From Priapulus caudatus (lineage: Eukaryota > Priapulida > Priapulimorpha > Priapulimorphida > Priapulidae): 53,127 nucleotides of DNA. The notes under the pieces are model-generated. The model was given only the letters and a program-made list of their open reading frames with translations, did not search any database and was not told the origin of the DNA. The position numbers and the translations under genes were made by a program. This document shows, piece by piece, positions 12,006-22,357 of the stretch (positions are counted from its first letter, which is position 1; each line of letters opens with the position of its first letter). The stretch is taken from contig NW_014577223.1 of the NCBI RefSeq assembly GCF_000485595.1, forward strand, positions 18,756-71,882. The letters are read 5' to 3'.

Positions 12006-12731
12006 AAGGCCTATTTATACGATGCGTCCTAGACGTACGTCCACGCCTTATCAGATTTACACGTACGTCCTTGACGCAACGGTGAATATGTTTACATGGT
12101 AAGTTTTGTTCGTACGTCCAGGACAAGTAGTTCACGCGCAGGCCGCCATGGGGAGAACACGTACACGACGGCTGAAGAAAATTGCCATAGCGTCTCTTCT
12201 TGTGGCAGGAATTAAGAAAAAATATGAAATTTCGCAAAGAAGGAGACGAGTTTGGGTGAGACCTTGGATCGCCAGGAAAGACAAACTTGAAAGCATATTA
12301 TCATGCACTTCAAAAAGAATTGGAGGAGGAAGACCCCAGAAGCTTCCGAAATTTTGCGAGGATGGACATCGACACTTTCCAAGAACTCCTTGAAAAGGTC
12401 ACACCAATAATCCAACGCTCTACAACCAATATGAGGGAACCAATTTCTGCTGCAGAACGTTTATCTGTGATCCACAGGGGATGCCATGCTGTCAACACTG
12501 TTCATCGCGAAGAGACTTAAGCACGTGACCCAATCTCACCCACCTGATTGGTCGGGTTCTTGCGTCCTGCTTACGATGTCGGAAGAAATTAGAACATGCG
12601 TCTAGTGCATCCGATATCGCAGGGGTCATAAAATCGTGTCGTACCGCTTAGTTTACACGGTGCGTTTTGGACGTATGCGTTTGACTGATGCGACAGACGT
12701 ACGTCTAGGACGCATCGTGTAAATAGGCCTT
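12006..12731 (+). mobile_element. PIF/Harbinger-type element, internally deleted
   Basis: Long terminal inverted repeats start AGGCCTATTTATACGATGCG on the left and end CGCATCGTGTAAATAGGCCT on the right, both rich in CGTACGTC motifs. The flanks are TAA and TTA, compatible with the 3-bp TWA target preference of Harbinger elements but not an exact duplication. It encloses a broken HARBI1-like N-terminal coding region. At about 0.73 kb it is too short to encode a full transposase. A degraded second copy is at about 26135-26940. Confidence 0.85.
12149..12518 (+). pseudogene. HARBI1-like transposase N-terminal fragment
   Basis: Reading frames between 12149 and 12518 encode an Arg-rich start with RRRRVWVRPWI, then after a one-base frame change KAYYHALQKELEEEDPRSFR, MDIDTFQELLEKVTP and ISAAERLSV. 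This is the characteristic N-terminal region of Harbinger-derived transposases (HARBI1/ALP1-like). The frame change near 12260-12290 and the absence of the DDE nuclease domain show it is a deletion derivative. The block B' copy (26306-26735) has more frame breaks. Family assignment is from motif recognition. Confidence 0.8.
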
Positions 12732-12734
12732 TAC

Positions 12735-13545
12735 TCGCTAGGCAGTGGGCAAATATTCATAAACCAACGTTCCATTGTAACATTGGTGGGGCAAGACAAT
12801 GATTTTCATGGAAGAATTTTTTTAAATGTAATTTTGAAATGTTGTCCCGTTTATATGTGCACATTATTTGTAAAACAGCCTTTCAAAATATGTTCTTGGA
12901 AACAATTTTTATGAGCCTTTCAATAGATGGAACTGGTGATTAAAGATCTATGTTACCATATATTTACACGTCAGTTAGCACAAATTGGTTAAATCACTAC
13001 AATAGAAACATTTAGGTGGTTAATTTAGAGAAAGTGGTAGCAAAACAAAATAGTAAAATAACTCTGCAATTAAGACCTGTATGATTTTGAACTTAGATAT
13101 CACTTAACCCCATAAGTCGAAACTAGTAGTTGATTGCTGATCATTTCAGATTTATGGAATAAAATCTCAAGCTGATCGAACTACATTTGATCACACAGTG
13201 AAGCTGTGTGCTGTAGAGATGCTCCAGGCATTTACTGCACATGTCTAATTTGGAAATAATATTTAACAAATCACAGTAAAGCCTATATTATATATATATA
13301 ATAATAAATTGGACCACTCCCTATCATAGAGCATCAGGGCTATGGTGCCAGAACTTGATAAAACACAAACAGCTAACACAGTCAGCTGAACAGATAGTGC
13401 ACATTTGAGACACTCAACAAGTATAGAGCCCAGCACACAGTCAGTCTACCGAAACACTGACGCAATAAAAGCACACGTTCAACTTCATGTGTACTTGTAG
13501 AAATTCCAAGTATAGAAAGTAGTACAAGCTCCACCTGCATAAGAG
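12735..13545. other. Block B interior, no gene seen
   Basis: AT-rich sequence between the Harbinger remnant and a hAT-like terminus. I see no coding exon. A short TATATA run is at 13288-13300. Confidence 0.6.
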
Positions 13546-13554
13546 ATTAATGGT

Positions 13555-13632
13555 CAAAAATTTTGTTTGTCCCCTACGGGCCCATAAAAGCACCCTCCCC
13601 TCTACAAAATCCTGGATCCGCCCCCGAGTTTG
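13555..13632 (-). mobile_element. hAT-like terminus, GGATCCGCC type
   Basis: On the minus strand the sequence begins GGGGGCGGATCCAGGATTTT and runs through a G-rich stretch to GGGCCCGTAGGGGAC. This resembles the widespread hAT-type end CAGGGGCGGATCCAGGA. Only one end is recognisable here; the other end and target duplication were not found. The second copy is at about 27812-27880. Confidence 0.45.
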
Positions 13633-14298
13633 TTGTGCATAGTACTAGTAGCGTACATGTGGTGACAATGCACATTGTAGAAGAGTAGGAGGACAGTCTA
13701 AATGAGCACAAAGCAAACATAACTAAATGCTACTTGGCAGGTTCATCACTAGGTCTGCACACAAGTAAGTCAGCATCACTTACCAGTTTCTTAACTTGTT
13801 CTCTTCTGCTCAATGTTTAATGCTAAGACATACCAGTACATTTACAGATGGTTACACAAGTGACAAGTGTATCTACTAGCATCTAATGCTGTTCTTAGGA
13901 GCTCATAGCAGGGATCAAGGAATACATGGAATTTATGTGGAATTATTACGTGATATAAGTAAGGCACATACATAAACATTAAAACTTTGGTAGTAAATAT
14001 AAGTGGTGTTTATTTACTATAATTTTATTATTATTGAAATAGCCCAAGTGCCTGTGCAGCTGGCTGCCTATGCAACACCAACAGGCTTGGATTTTATAGC
14101 CGTCTAGCTACTATGATTTAGCTACGCAATCTTGGAAGCATAGAGTTCACAGAGTTGAAATCCGAAACTGCCCATTACTAGCACGAGTAATTATAAGTTG
14201 ACTGGCACGTAACGTTAAATGTGTTGCAACTATATATATTACTATTACTAGTATTAGTGTTTAATGCTAAATGAGTATACACTCAATAATTATTACAC

Positions 14299-14356
14299 CA
14301 AGAGCATATTAACTTATGTACATAAGTAAGTACATACTTAATACGCTTTTGATTGA
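14299..14356. repeat. Hairpin, AAGAGC...GCTTTT stem
   Basis: CCAAGAGCATATTAACTTAT and its near reverse complement ACTTAATACGCTTTTGATT enclose a central GTACATAAGTAAGTAC palindrome. A matching copy lies at about 28638-28693. It is a self-complementary element of about 58 bp. Confidence 0.7.
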
Positions 14357-14479
14357 CACAGTACACATACACCGTCAGTGTACCGGATTACGACCGACTT
14401 TGGCCCAAGCACAAACTAAAGTAAAAACTTTAGAGTACGATAGCACTCGGCACCAGCAGAATTGCAGGTCTCTGCGAAG

Positions 14480-14668
14480 CAGGGAAAAAATAAAAATTTA
14501 TTTTTCGGGGGCTACTTTTCAAGCTCGCGTGCATGAAAATAGCACTCTAAAATTTTGTTTGCATTGAACTCTATCCAAATTTCCGGGGGCTCTTTTTGGC
14601 ATTTCGGGGGCTCTTTTTGGCATTTCGGGGGCTAAATCGCCCCGAGCCCCCGTGTATTTTTTTCACTG
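14480..14668. mobile_element. hAT MITE with 8-bp target duplication
   Basis: The element starts CAGGGAAAAAATA and ends TATTTTTTTCACTG, with subterminal CGGGGGCT on both sides. It is flanked by the identical 8-bp CTGCGAAG at 14472-14479 and 14669-14676. The 8-bp duplication and CAG/CTG ends are diagnostic of the hAT superfamily. Inside are two copies of CGGGGGCTCTTTTTGGCATT. Length 189 bp and non-coding. The B' copy (about 28819-28978) is shorter and noisier. Confidence 0.88.
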
Positions 14669-14690
14669 CTGCGAAGCAACATAGGCCAGG

Positions 14691-14981
14691 CACAGGCACT
14701 TGTTGGAGCGTTTCAATCAAATATAATGCTAAATAAACACGAAATGAATATATATACGTGTAAACGTGAGGCGAGGTGCATGCGGTGTACTTGTGTGTTG
14801 CAGAGGAGCATTTGAACGGCATTTATAGGAAATTGTCGGCAATAATACTAATACTGATAGTAATAATAGTACTAATATTCAAAAGAGAGTAGAGAAACAT
14901 TAATAACATAAGACTTTGGTAGTAAATACATTTCGTGTTTATTTAGCATCATATTTTATTGAAATGCTCCAAGTGCCTGTG
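14691..14981. mobile_element. hAT-like MITE, CACAGGCACTTG ends
   Basis: Inverted ends CACAGGCACTTG/CAAGTGCCTGTG continue into long complementary arms (AGCGTTTCAAT, ATGCTAAATAAACACGAAAT). It is flanked by 8-bp duplications AGGCCAGG at 14683-14690 and 14982-14989. Length 291 bp. It sits 22 bp from the preceding hAT MITE. No coding capacity. Confidence 0.88.
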
Positions 14982-14993
14982 AGGCCAGGGCTA

Positions 14994-15000
14994 GTACTAC

Positions 15001-15041
<41 letters not shown>

Positions 15042-15045
15042 CTGG
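14994..15045. repeat. TAG trinucleotide microsatellite
   Basis: A run of about 13 TAG units lies between two hAT-type elements. The degraded equivalent is at 29310-29375. Confidence 0.9.
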
Positions 15046-15074
15046 TAGTATAGCCTATAGTATACTAGTAGTAG

Positions 15075-16333
15075 CACAGGCACTTGAAGCGTTTCAATAA
15101 AATATAATGCTAAATAAATACGAAATCTATTTACTACAAAATTCTTAATGTTTCTATACTCTCTTTCACCTAGTATTGATTGCCGACAGTTTCCTGAATT
15201 CGTTCCAAATCCTATTACAACATACGCGCGGCGCAGCCATTGCTCTTGCGCCTGCAACTCGTGAAACTTACACTTATAATATATAGACAGGTAGGAAAGC
15301 GGGATCTCCTAAATTCGCTCGACGCTCAGTTGATTTCACCCTTTAAGCACAGAGAATACACATCCAGACAGCGTTCCATGCTTGTGTTTGCCATTTCAAG
15401 AACATGTTCACGGTTGTTTAAAAAACATGTACTTGTCTCTGTTCGTAACGCCGAGCCTGTGTCACCGAAATACATAAAGACTGACGACAATTCTCGCGTT
15501 CGCTAACTCTTGCCCAGTAGTAAATGGGTGCGAGACTAGACACCCGGTGGCTCTTCGTGAACTCATTCTTGCGGCCGCAATGCACTGAAGCGTTTTGCAA
15601 ACGCTCGACAAGGCGAAGCTGCGTAGGGCGTTGGAAAGCAGGTGGCGCGCGCCTATAGTCGCATAGATCTGGTTACTCTGCCCACTCTCGGCTTGAAGCT
15701 TAGTTACTGCGATGGGTATATCGAGGTGAGCGCGAGTACGCATCTATATATCCATGTACTGCCAGGCCACTTAAATATTACTGGGCAAGCGTTGCGAACG
15801 CGAAAGATTTCGTCAGTCTTTGGTTGATTTCCATGCACAAGCAGCTCGGTGTTACGAACAGAGACCGTATGTTTTTATATAACAAGGTAAGCACTGTTCT
15901 TGAAATAGGAAACAAAGATGGAAGCTGTCTGGATGTGCTATTACAGTAGCTGGAAGGCGGTGAAAATCAAGCGAGGACGTAAGCAATTAGGGATCGCGGA
16001 ATCTCAAATTGGAGAGGAGGGGAGATTGGCGGGGCGGTCATGGGGCGCTGAAGCTAGTGGTGTCTATAGCATATAAGAGATAGGGAGTAGACAGCGGATA
16101 GGGCAGAGCGAGCAGGGAGATGCGAGCCACGTAGAAGCGAATGGACGCCCGAGCGAGGCGTATGTTTGTACATAGGATTGTGGACGGGAATTTGACAGAA
16201 AAACTGTCGGCAGATAATACTGAAAGGTCTGAAGGAGAGTATATGAAAAATTAGAATTCTGGTATATGTAAATAGGATTTCGTATGTTGTTAGCATATAC
16301 TTTTATTGAAAGGACGCTTTTCAAGTGCCTGTG
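15075..16333. mobile_element. 1.26-kb palindromic hAT-like fold-back element
   Basis: It starts CACAGGCACTTGAAGCGTTT and ends CTTTTCAAGTGCCTGTG. Almost the whole element is two inverted arms of about 0.6 kb: AACATGTTCACGG near 15400 pairs with GCACTGTTCTTG near 15890, and GAGAATACACATCCAGACAG near 15350 pairs with the CTGTCTGGATGTG side near 15930. The left flank AGTAGTAG (15067-15074) matches AGTAGTAG just right of the element, agreeing with an 8-bp hAT duplication. It shares its ends with the 291-bp MITE. A partial copy is at 22815-23667. Confidence 0.8.
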
Positions 16334-17200
16334 AGGAGTAGTAGCGAGATAGTCACCTAGGCGCACAGTAGCCCTAGGTACTACAGTTGGAAGTAGCATA
16401 GAGATGTTGGTATGATGCATACTGATAGGTGATGAGGGCGCATGGACCACTGGACTACATAGTACTACTACTGGACGTGGAGAACTAGTAGTAGTTTAGT
16501 AGGAGCAGTAGTTAGTGAAACGACTCGGATGGCGACGCCGAAATAGAGTAAGGCAAGTGTCGACCGGACAGCAAGGGACGTGGGAGACAGTCGCGGTGGG
16601 GCAGGCGAGCTGCGGGGGTCCGAGCGGGGAGGAGCGGGGGGGGCGGTCAGGGGCGGCGTAGAAAACAGGAGGATTGCAGAGGAGTATTGGCTTGGCGGGA
16701 TTCGCAGCAGGTGTAGGCGGAGGGAGACGAGGGGGGATGGCGGGCAGGGCGCCTGGGGATCTCTGCTGCGACTGGTTAGAGCGTCGTTAAGACGGTTTAT
16801 ATGTTAAGCGACGTCACACTGCGCAACAAACGGGTCCGTACGAGAAGAGGAACTTCAATTGTGGCATGCAGTCGAACAGACTAACAGGCTACTGTCAGTA
16901 ACTGAAGTACTGTAGCAGAGTACTGTAACTAGTACAATACTAATATAGATATAATACAAACTCCAAAGTAAGTAGTGGAGATAGATTAATGAATGATACA
17001 TGACCTTTGTGCTTAATATGGTTGTCAAACAGTACATGTTTCACACCTCAGGTCCAGCGCATCTGATGCTCCTTACATACAAATCAAAAAATACATTTCA
17101 TTTGATGAATACCATGCTTTCACTTCGCATCACTCTTCAAAACTTTCTCGCTGCTGCTGCATGGTGCTGCCTCATCTATGGCGGTTAACAAGAGGCATTG
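16334..17200. repeat. Block C, copy 1 (flank of the palindromic element)
   Basis: This sequence recurs at 23668-24235. Shared landmarks are GTAGTAGTACTACTACT-like runs, ACTTCAATTGTGGCATGCAG, GAGTACTGTA repeats and TGCATGGTGCTGCC. Copy 1 carries an extra G-rich stretch (about 16560-16760). No gene seen. Confidence 0.75.
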
Positions 17201-17620
17201 CATACCGGCTCCTACTAAACAGCGAAAATGTTGCTCTAACAGCGAAAGATTGTGCAGGAAAGTGCCGCAATGTGATCAAAATGTGTAAAAATGTGCTACG
17301 CCTAAAAGCAGCAAAATGTGCTACTAAACAGCGAAATGGGCCTACTAAATCAGGCGCAAATGGCTACTAAACAGGGAATGTGCTACTTGAACAGCGGAAT
17401 GTGCGCGGAAATGGGTAAGAACAATGTGGCGCAATGTGCATCAATAACTTGCCGCAATGTATGGCACAATGTTAGTAAAAAATGTTATCTAAGCAACGCG
17501 AATGTGCTGGTAAACAGCGAATGTGTAAGAGGGATGTGGCGCGCATGTGCATCAATAACCTTGCGCAATGTATATCACAGAATGTGTAAAAACTGTTATA
17601 CTAGAACAGCGGAATGTGTA
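17200..17620. repeat. AGCGAAATGTGC-type minisatellite, forward arm
   Basis: Irregular tandem units of about 20 bp such as CTACTAAACAGCGAAATG, GCGCAATGTGCATCAATAAC and AATGTGTAAAAATG. The same units appear reverse-complemented at 19200-20450 and 21350-21830. Long open frames arise here only because the units lack stops in some frames. Confidence 0.85.
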
Positions 17621-18392
17621 AGAATGTGTGAGTGTGCACGTATACGTGCGTGCGTGCGTGCGTGCCGTGCGTGCGTGCGTGCGTACAACGTCGTGCGTGC
17701 GTGGCGTGTGGCAAGTACACGTGCATGCGTGATGCAGAGTACACGTCGTGCGGTGCGTGCGGTGTGTGTGCAGGTACACGTGAGTGCGTGCGTGCGAGCG
17801 TGCGTATGCATCATATACGTTGGCGTGCAGTGCGTGTGCTACGTACACGTCGTGGCGTGCGTGGCATGTGCACGTGTGCGTGCGTGTGTGGTGCACGTAC
17901 ACGTGCGTGTGTGCGTTGTGTACGTCACACGTGGGCGTGCGTGCGTGTGTGCGTAGGCGTGTCAGCGTACACGTGCGTGCGTGCGTGCGTGCGTGGCAAT
18001 GTGGCACGTACACGTGGCGTGCGTGTGTGACGTCAGGGCGCGCGTGCGTGCGTGTGCGCGTACAGTGCGTGCGTGCGTGGCGTGCACATGCAGCGTGCGT
18101 GCGTGTGTAGTGCACGTACACGATACGTGGCGTGTGCACGTACACGGGCGTGCGTGCGCAAAGTAAGTCACACAGCACGAGGACACACGGCCACCTTAAG
18201 CGTGTGTACGTACACGGCGCGTTTCGTGCGTGTGCAGACGTACACGTGCGTGCCGTGCGTGTGTACGGTACACGGGCGTGCGTGCGTGCGTGCGTGTGTG
18301 TGGCACGTACACGTGGCATGCGTGTTGCACGTACAAGTGCGTGCCGTGGTGCCCGTCAGCAGCGTGCGTGCGCTGTGCGAGCGGTACACGGG
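17621..18392. repeat. GTGCGTGC / GTACACGT array, forward arm
   Basis: About 770 bp of TGCGTG units punctuated by GTACACGTGCG, GTGGC and GTGCACGTACACG words. GC- and CpG-rich, unlike its surroundings. The reverse-complement array lies at 19485-19970 and again at 21228-21350. Its open frames give Arg/Cys/Val/Ala or Thr/His/Ala/Arg low-complexity peptides. Confidence 0.9.
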
Positions 18393-19200
18393 CTTAAACT
18401 AAGACTCTGTATAACGAGAAACAATGTTTAAGCTATGACAAAGAAGCGTCAAAGGCGCCCTGTCTGTGTAGTATGGTAAGTTATTTATTTATTTTTAGTT
18501 GAGTAGCAATTTATGTTTTTCTCAAACATAAATAAATGCATGCTGCGGTAGTGCTGGTAACACGCTGCGGAAATTTTCGATGGTTTACAGGCAGCCTCGT
18601 CAGCTCGTGTAGAGTAGAGAGAGAGAGTCGTGGTAGAGTGTGTGTTTCGTGTGGTGGTGTACGCAAAAGGTTTACGTAAATTTTAGCTTGATGAATCGGC
18701 ACCTAAAACGGCCTGCGCTGCGTACGCGAAATCGTACGAAAATTTACTAAATAGCGGTGTTGGTGAAGTCGCAACTAAGCAACGTCGATTGCGTACACAA
18801 GAGCCGGTGCGTTCACCGGAGGATCCTATATAAGCAGCCGAGACGCGTCTTCGGACGGCCACGAACGAACGCAGCGAACGGACGAACGGACGCACGAACA
18901 AAACTCGCGAACATCGCAAACCATGATGTGGTGTTTTTTAGCCGAGCCTGTTTTTCTGAACATATATTAGCAAATAATGTGTGTAACGTACGGGGCGTTG
19001 TCACATGATCGAAAAAAAAACTGCCATGATATACATAACACAATTTCATGATAAAAGTCAGATGATTCTGCCATTATCGACACCGCCACTGCTTTGGGCG
19101 TTAAGTAGGCACATTTGCTGTTTAGATAATATTTTTACACAATTGCTTGATACATTGGCGCAGCGTTTATTGCGAGCACGATTGGCGCCAGCCATTCTTT
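18393..19200. other. Single-copy spacer between inverted arrays
   Basis: About 0.8 kb of non-repetitive sequence between the forward and reverse GTGCGT arrays. It contains a short TTTATGTTTTTCTCAAACAT hairpin at 18510-18535, a CATTTACG-poor region and a TATA-like motif annotated separately. No recognisable protein. Confidence 0.6.
18827..18834 (+). promoter_or_regulatory. TATATAAG core-promoter-like motif
   Basis: CCTATATAAGCAGCCGAGAC is a textbook-looking TATA box followed by GC-rich sequence, and an ATG in context AACCATGATG lies about 95 bp downstream (frame of only 15 codons). It sits in the spacer between inverted arrays. Function is inference only. Confidence 0.3.
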
Positions 19201-20455
19201 ACTTAGTGTGATCGCGCGCACATATCGCTGTTTTACAGCTACCCACATTTCGCTTTTGTTTAGAGCAACATTCGGCTGTTTAGATTAAAAAATACAAAAA
19301 TATTTTTTTACACATTTTGATACATTGCGGCAGTTATTCCGATGCAGCATTGCCGCACCACCAGTTCCTTACCCATCTCGCCGCGCACAGACTTGCCCCC
19401 CACCGCTGTTTAAGTAGCACATATATCGCTGTGTTAGTAGCACATTCCGCTGTTTGTATAGCGCACATTTTTTACAAACTTTTTTACACACACGGACGCA
19501 GGACGCACGCACGCGCGCACCGGCACGCCCGTGTCCACGTGCAGCCAACGCACGCACCACCTCAGTACGCAGTTGTACGCTGCATCACCCAACGCACGCA
19601 CAGCACGTCTACGTGCATGACGCCATCTGCACGTCTACGAGTGCACACGCACGGCCGACGCATGTGTACGTCACGACGCTACGCACAGCAGCGCAGCGCA
19701 CGCACGCACGTCTACGTACACGCACGCCGCAACGCAATACGAAACGCATGTGTACGTGCATATGCGAAGGTACGGCACGCGCGGGCACGTTGTACAACTG
19801 ATGCGCAAACGCACGCACGCACGGCACGTGTACTTCCTCTGCCACACGCAGCTACGCACGAACGTGTTACGCACGCCGATAGTCGACACGCTCCCCCGAG
19901 TGCGGTGGAAGGCTGGGGGAGGGCGGTCCACCTGCACGGTAATACCCGTGCGCACCCGCTACGACAGTTTTCTTTAGCAGCGATTCCGCGCTACATTCCG
20001 GCTGTTTAGTATAGACATTTTTTTAACATTTTGATACATTGCGAGCCCAAGTTACATTCGATAGCGCCTTCGCGCCAGCATTCTTGACTATTCCGGCCGC
20101 ACCTTCCGCTTGGTTTAAGTACCCACATTTACGCGTTTAGTAGCAACATTCCGGCTGGTTTAGTAATATTTTCTTACACATTTTGATACAATGCGCAGTT
20201 ATTGATGCAGCATTGCGCCACACTTCTTAGCCCATTCCCGCATCATTCCGAGCTGTTAGTAGCACATTCGGCTGATTTAGTAGCACATTCGCTGTTTGTA
20301 GCGACAATTCGACTGTTTGAGTACAGATTCCTGCACATTGCCTGCACATTTCGCGGCACATTCTTGCACATTCCGCGCACTTCGCTGCAGCATTCTTGCC
20401 TCATTTCGCGCACATTCCATGCACATTTGACTGTTTAGTAGGAGCCTTGGCCGAT
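19200..20455. repeat. Reverse-complement arm of the minisatellite arrays
   Basis: Units such as GCTGTTTAGTAGCACATTCG, TTACACATTTTGATACATTG and ACGCACGCACG are the reverse complement of those at 17200-18392, making a large imperfect inverted repeat around the 18.4-19.2 kb spacer. The ACGCAC part is at about 19485-19970. No genuine gene seen. Confidence 0.85.
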
Positions 20456-21190
20456 AGCAACGAATGCATGTTCGCGAATGCCAGGATGGTGCAAGTTAGA
20501 TAAGGAAATGGATATCTTGTGTTGTGGCCGATCTGTGGGGCAATAAACTATAAAATATGTAGAGCAGTTTGTAGAAATGGGCAAAAAGAGAGAAAACAGG
20601 CTAAGAGGGAAAGAAGGAGAGGCGCGTAAGTACTTGGAAGTCTGGCGGAAATTCAGTAAGTAGCGTATCGTGATTTACTCGTGTACACTGTAAGCACAGT
20701 ACTGTCACCCGTAGCGTAGGCCTATAATTATAAATATAATATACTATAGAGTAATCTATATAGGTAGTATAGGGCCTAAATTTTCATATTTTTAAGACAT
20801 TAAGGGCACTTTTTTTTCTACCCAACTTTAAAGAAAAATCCAAGTGTGCGCGACTTCTACACGGGGATAAAGAAATCTTGTTAATGTAATCAATGTTTGT
20901 TACCAACTTCAAAGTAAAATATGGGTTTGCGACTTATACACGAATGCGGCTTAATGCACGAGTAAATATGGTAAGACCTCAACCTGTTTATACTCTACCC
21001 TCAACTGAAGGCTGAGCAGGGTTTATGTCCCCAGGGTACTGCCGGACCATAGGCGCTGGTAACGGTCCGGTATACCCCGGAACGTACCTGGTAAGCTATA
21101 TAAATATGCTCGGTCGTACCGCTCGCCTACATCGCACTAAACGGCCGGAGTCTAAGAGAGTCCGCCTAGCTCACTCATAACCCTAACCTA
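20456..21190. repeat. Block D, copy 1, left of the gap
   Basis: Begins near GCAACGAATGCATG and includes CAATAAACTATAAAATATG, a lysine-coding ATGGGCAAAAAGAG stretch at 20577 and a GTAAGTACT donor-like word. It is repeated at 21831-22357 with small insertions and deletions. In this copy the ATGGGCAAAAAG frame is disrupted relative to copy 2. Confidence 0.88.
21016..21190. mobile_element. MITE family 1, copy 2, cut by the gap
   Basis: The left half of the element (GGCTGAGCAGGGTTTATG, GGTATACCCCGGAACGTAC) reaches the telomere-like interior CCCTAACC and then stops at the N run. The right arm is missing. Confidence 0.8.
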
Positions 21191-21215
21191 NNNNNNNNNN
21201 NNNNNNNNNNNNNNN
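21191..21215. other. Assembly gap of 25 N
   Basis: Exactly 25 unknown bases. Sequence on the left (19.5-21.19 kb) and right (21.22-22.56 kb) is largely the same, which suggests two contig ends that overlap in reality. Confidence 0.99.
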
Positions 21216-21830
21216 CTGCTACATCGGCGTGGCGACCAAACCGGGCGACGCACGCACGCCACGTGTACTTGCACACGCCACGCACCGGCACGACGACGTG
21301 TACGCCAACGCCACGCACGCTGCACCGGTATACGTGCACACGCACATCATTCTTACACATTCTGGCTGGCGGACATTCCGCTGTTAGTATAACATTTGTG
21401 TGACACATCTTTGATACATGCGGCCAGTTATTGATGCGCATTGCCGCCAGCAGTCTACGATTCCGCGCACATTCGCCTGTTTAGTACCACATTGGGTCGC
21501 TGTTTAGCGTGAGGCACATCCGCTGTTTAGTATAATATTTTTACACATATGTGATACATTGCGCAGTGGAGGGGTTGATGCACATGTGGCGCCACATTCT
21601 TACCATTCGCGCACATTCCGCTGTTGTAGTAGCACATGCGCCTGTTAGTAGCACATTCCGCCCTGTTTTAGTAGGCAGCATTTCGCTGTTAGTAGCACAT
21701 CCCTGCACATTCTGGATCATTTCGCGCGACATCTTGGCACATTCCGCGACGAGTTCCTGCCGCACATTCTTGCACATTCCGCGCCGCGCACATTCCTGCA
21801 CATTTCGCTGTTTAGTAGGACCCTTGCATA
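21216..21830. repeat. Reverse minisatellite arm, copy right of the gap
   Basis: ACGCACGCCACGTGTAC words followed by TTTAGTAGCACATTCCGC and GCACATTCTTGCACATTCCG units. It corresponds to the end of the 19200-20455 arm, shortened. Confidence 0.85.
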
Positions 21831-22357
21831 GCAACGAATGATGTTGCGATGCCGATGGTCAAGTTAGATAGGAAAATGGGATATCTTTGTGTTGTGCCGA
21901 TCTGTGGGCCAATAAACTATAAAATATGTAGAGCAAGTTTGTAGAATGGGCAAAAAAGAGAAAAAGGCTAAGAAGGGAAAGAAGGAGAAAGGCGCGTAAG
22001 TACTGAAGTTGCAAATCAGTAAGTACCGGTATCGTATTTACTCGTGTACACTGTAGCACAGTACTGTAGCCGTAGCCGTAGGCTATAATTATAAATATAA
22101 TATACTATAGAGTATCTATATAGGTAGTATAGGGCCTAATTATTCATATTAATAAGACATTAAGGGCACTTTTTTCCTACACAACTTTAAAAGAAAAATC
22201 AGGTGTGCGACTTCTACACGGGGATAAGAAATCTTGTTAATGTATCAATGTTTGTACCAACCTTTCAAAGTAAAATATGGGTTGCGACTTATACACGAAT
22301 GCGCTTATGCACGAGTAAATATGGTAACCTCAACCTGTCTACTCTACTCACTGCAGC
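21831..22357. repeat. Block D, copy 2, right of the gap
   Basis: Direct repeat of 20456-21015. Shared anchors are GTTGTGCCGATCTGTGGG, CAATAAACTATAAAATATG and GCGACTTATACACGAATGCG. It contains the candidate lysine-rich mini-exon at 21946-21995. Confidence 0.88.
21946..21995 (+). CDS. Candidate lysine-rich first exon (possible BBOF1 exon 1)
   Basis: ATG at 21946 opens MGKKEKKAKKGKKEKG plus two extra bases, ending at a strong donor GC|GTAAGT. An in-frame TAA lies upstream. The phase (2) matches the acceptor of BBOF1 exon 32324-32437, where the next residues are also lysine-rich (KKGKKAQK). BBOF1 proteins typically begin with such a KGK-rich tract, and with this exon the total would be 523 residues. 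Against it are the 10.3-kb intron across an assembly gap-rich region and the competing start at 31393. The first block D copy (20577) has a disrupted frame. Confidence 0.35.

Larger units (their letters stand above)
10255..15257. repeat. Block B, copy 1 of a 5-kb direct repeat
   Basis: From GCTGAAAAAGTTTG to the CATTGCTCTTGCGCC region, this block is repeated in the same orientation at 24262-29608, with frequent one-base insertions in the second copy. It holds a TIR MITE, a Harbinger remnant, hAT elements and hairpins annotated separately. No intact gene is seen. Confidence 0.88.

Noticed and set aside
11782-12237. 151-codon minus-strand frame
   Set aside because: It runs antisense through the Harbinger terminal repeat and transposase fragment; the plus-strand reading gives the recognisable protein.
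17621-18392. CRISPR-like array of regularly spaced repeats
   Set aside because: Units are irregular, there are no unique spacers of constant length, and the host is clearly eukaryotic.
17318-20009. Many long open frames (up to 255 codons) rich in Arg/Cys/Val or Thr/His/Ala
   Set aside because: They lie in TGCGTG/ACGCAC arrays, are open in several frames on both strands at once, and have no domain-like composition.
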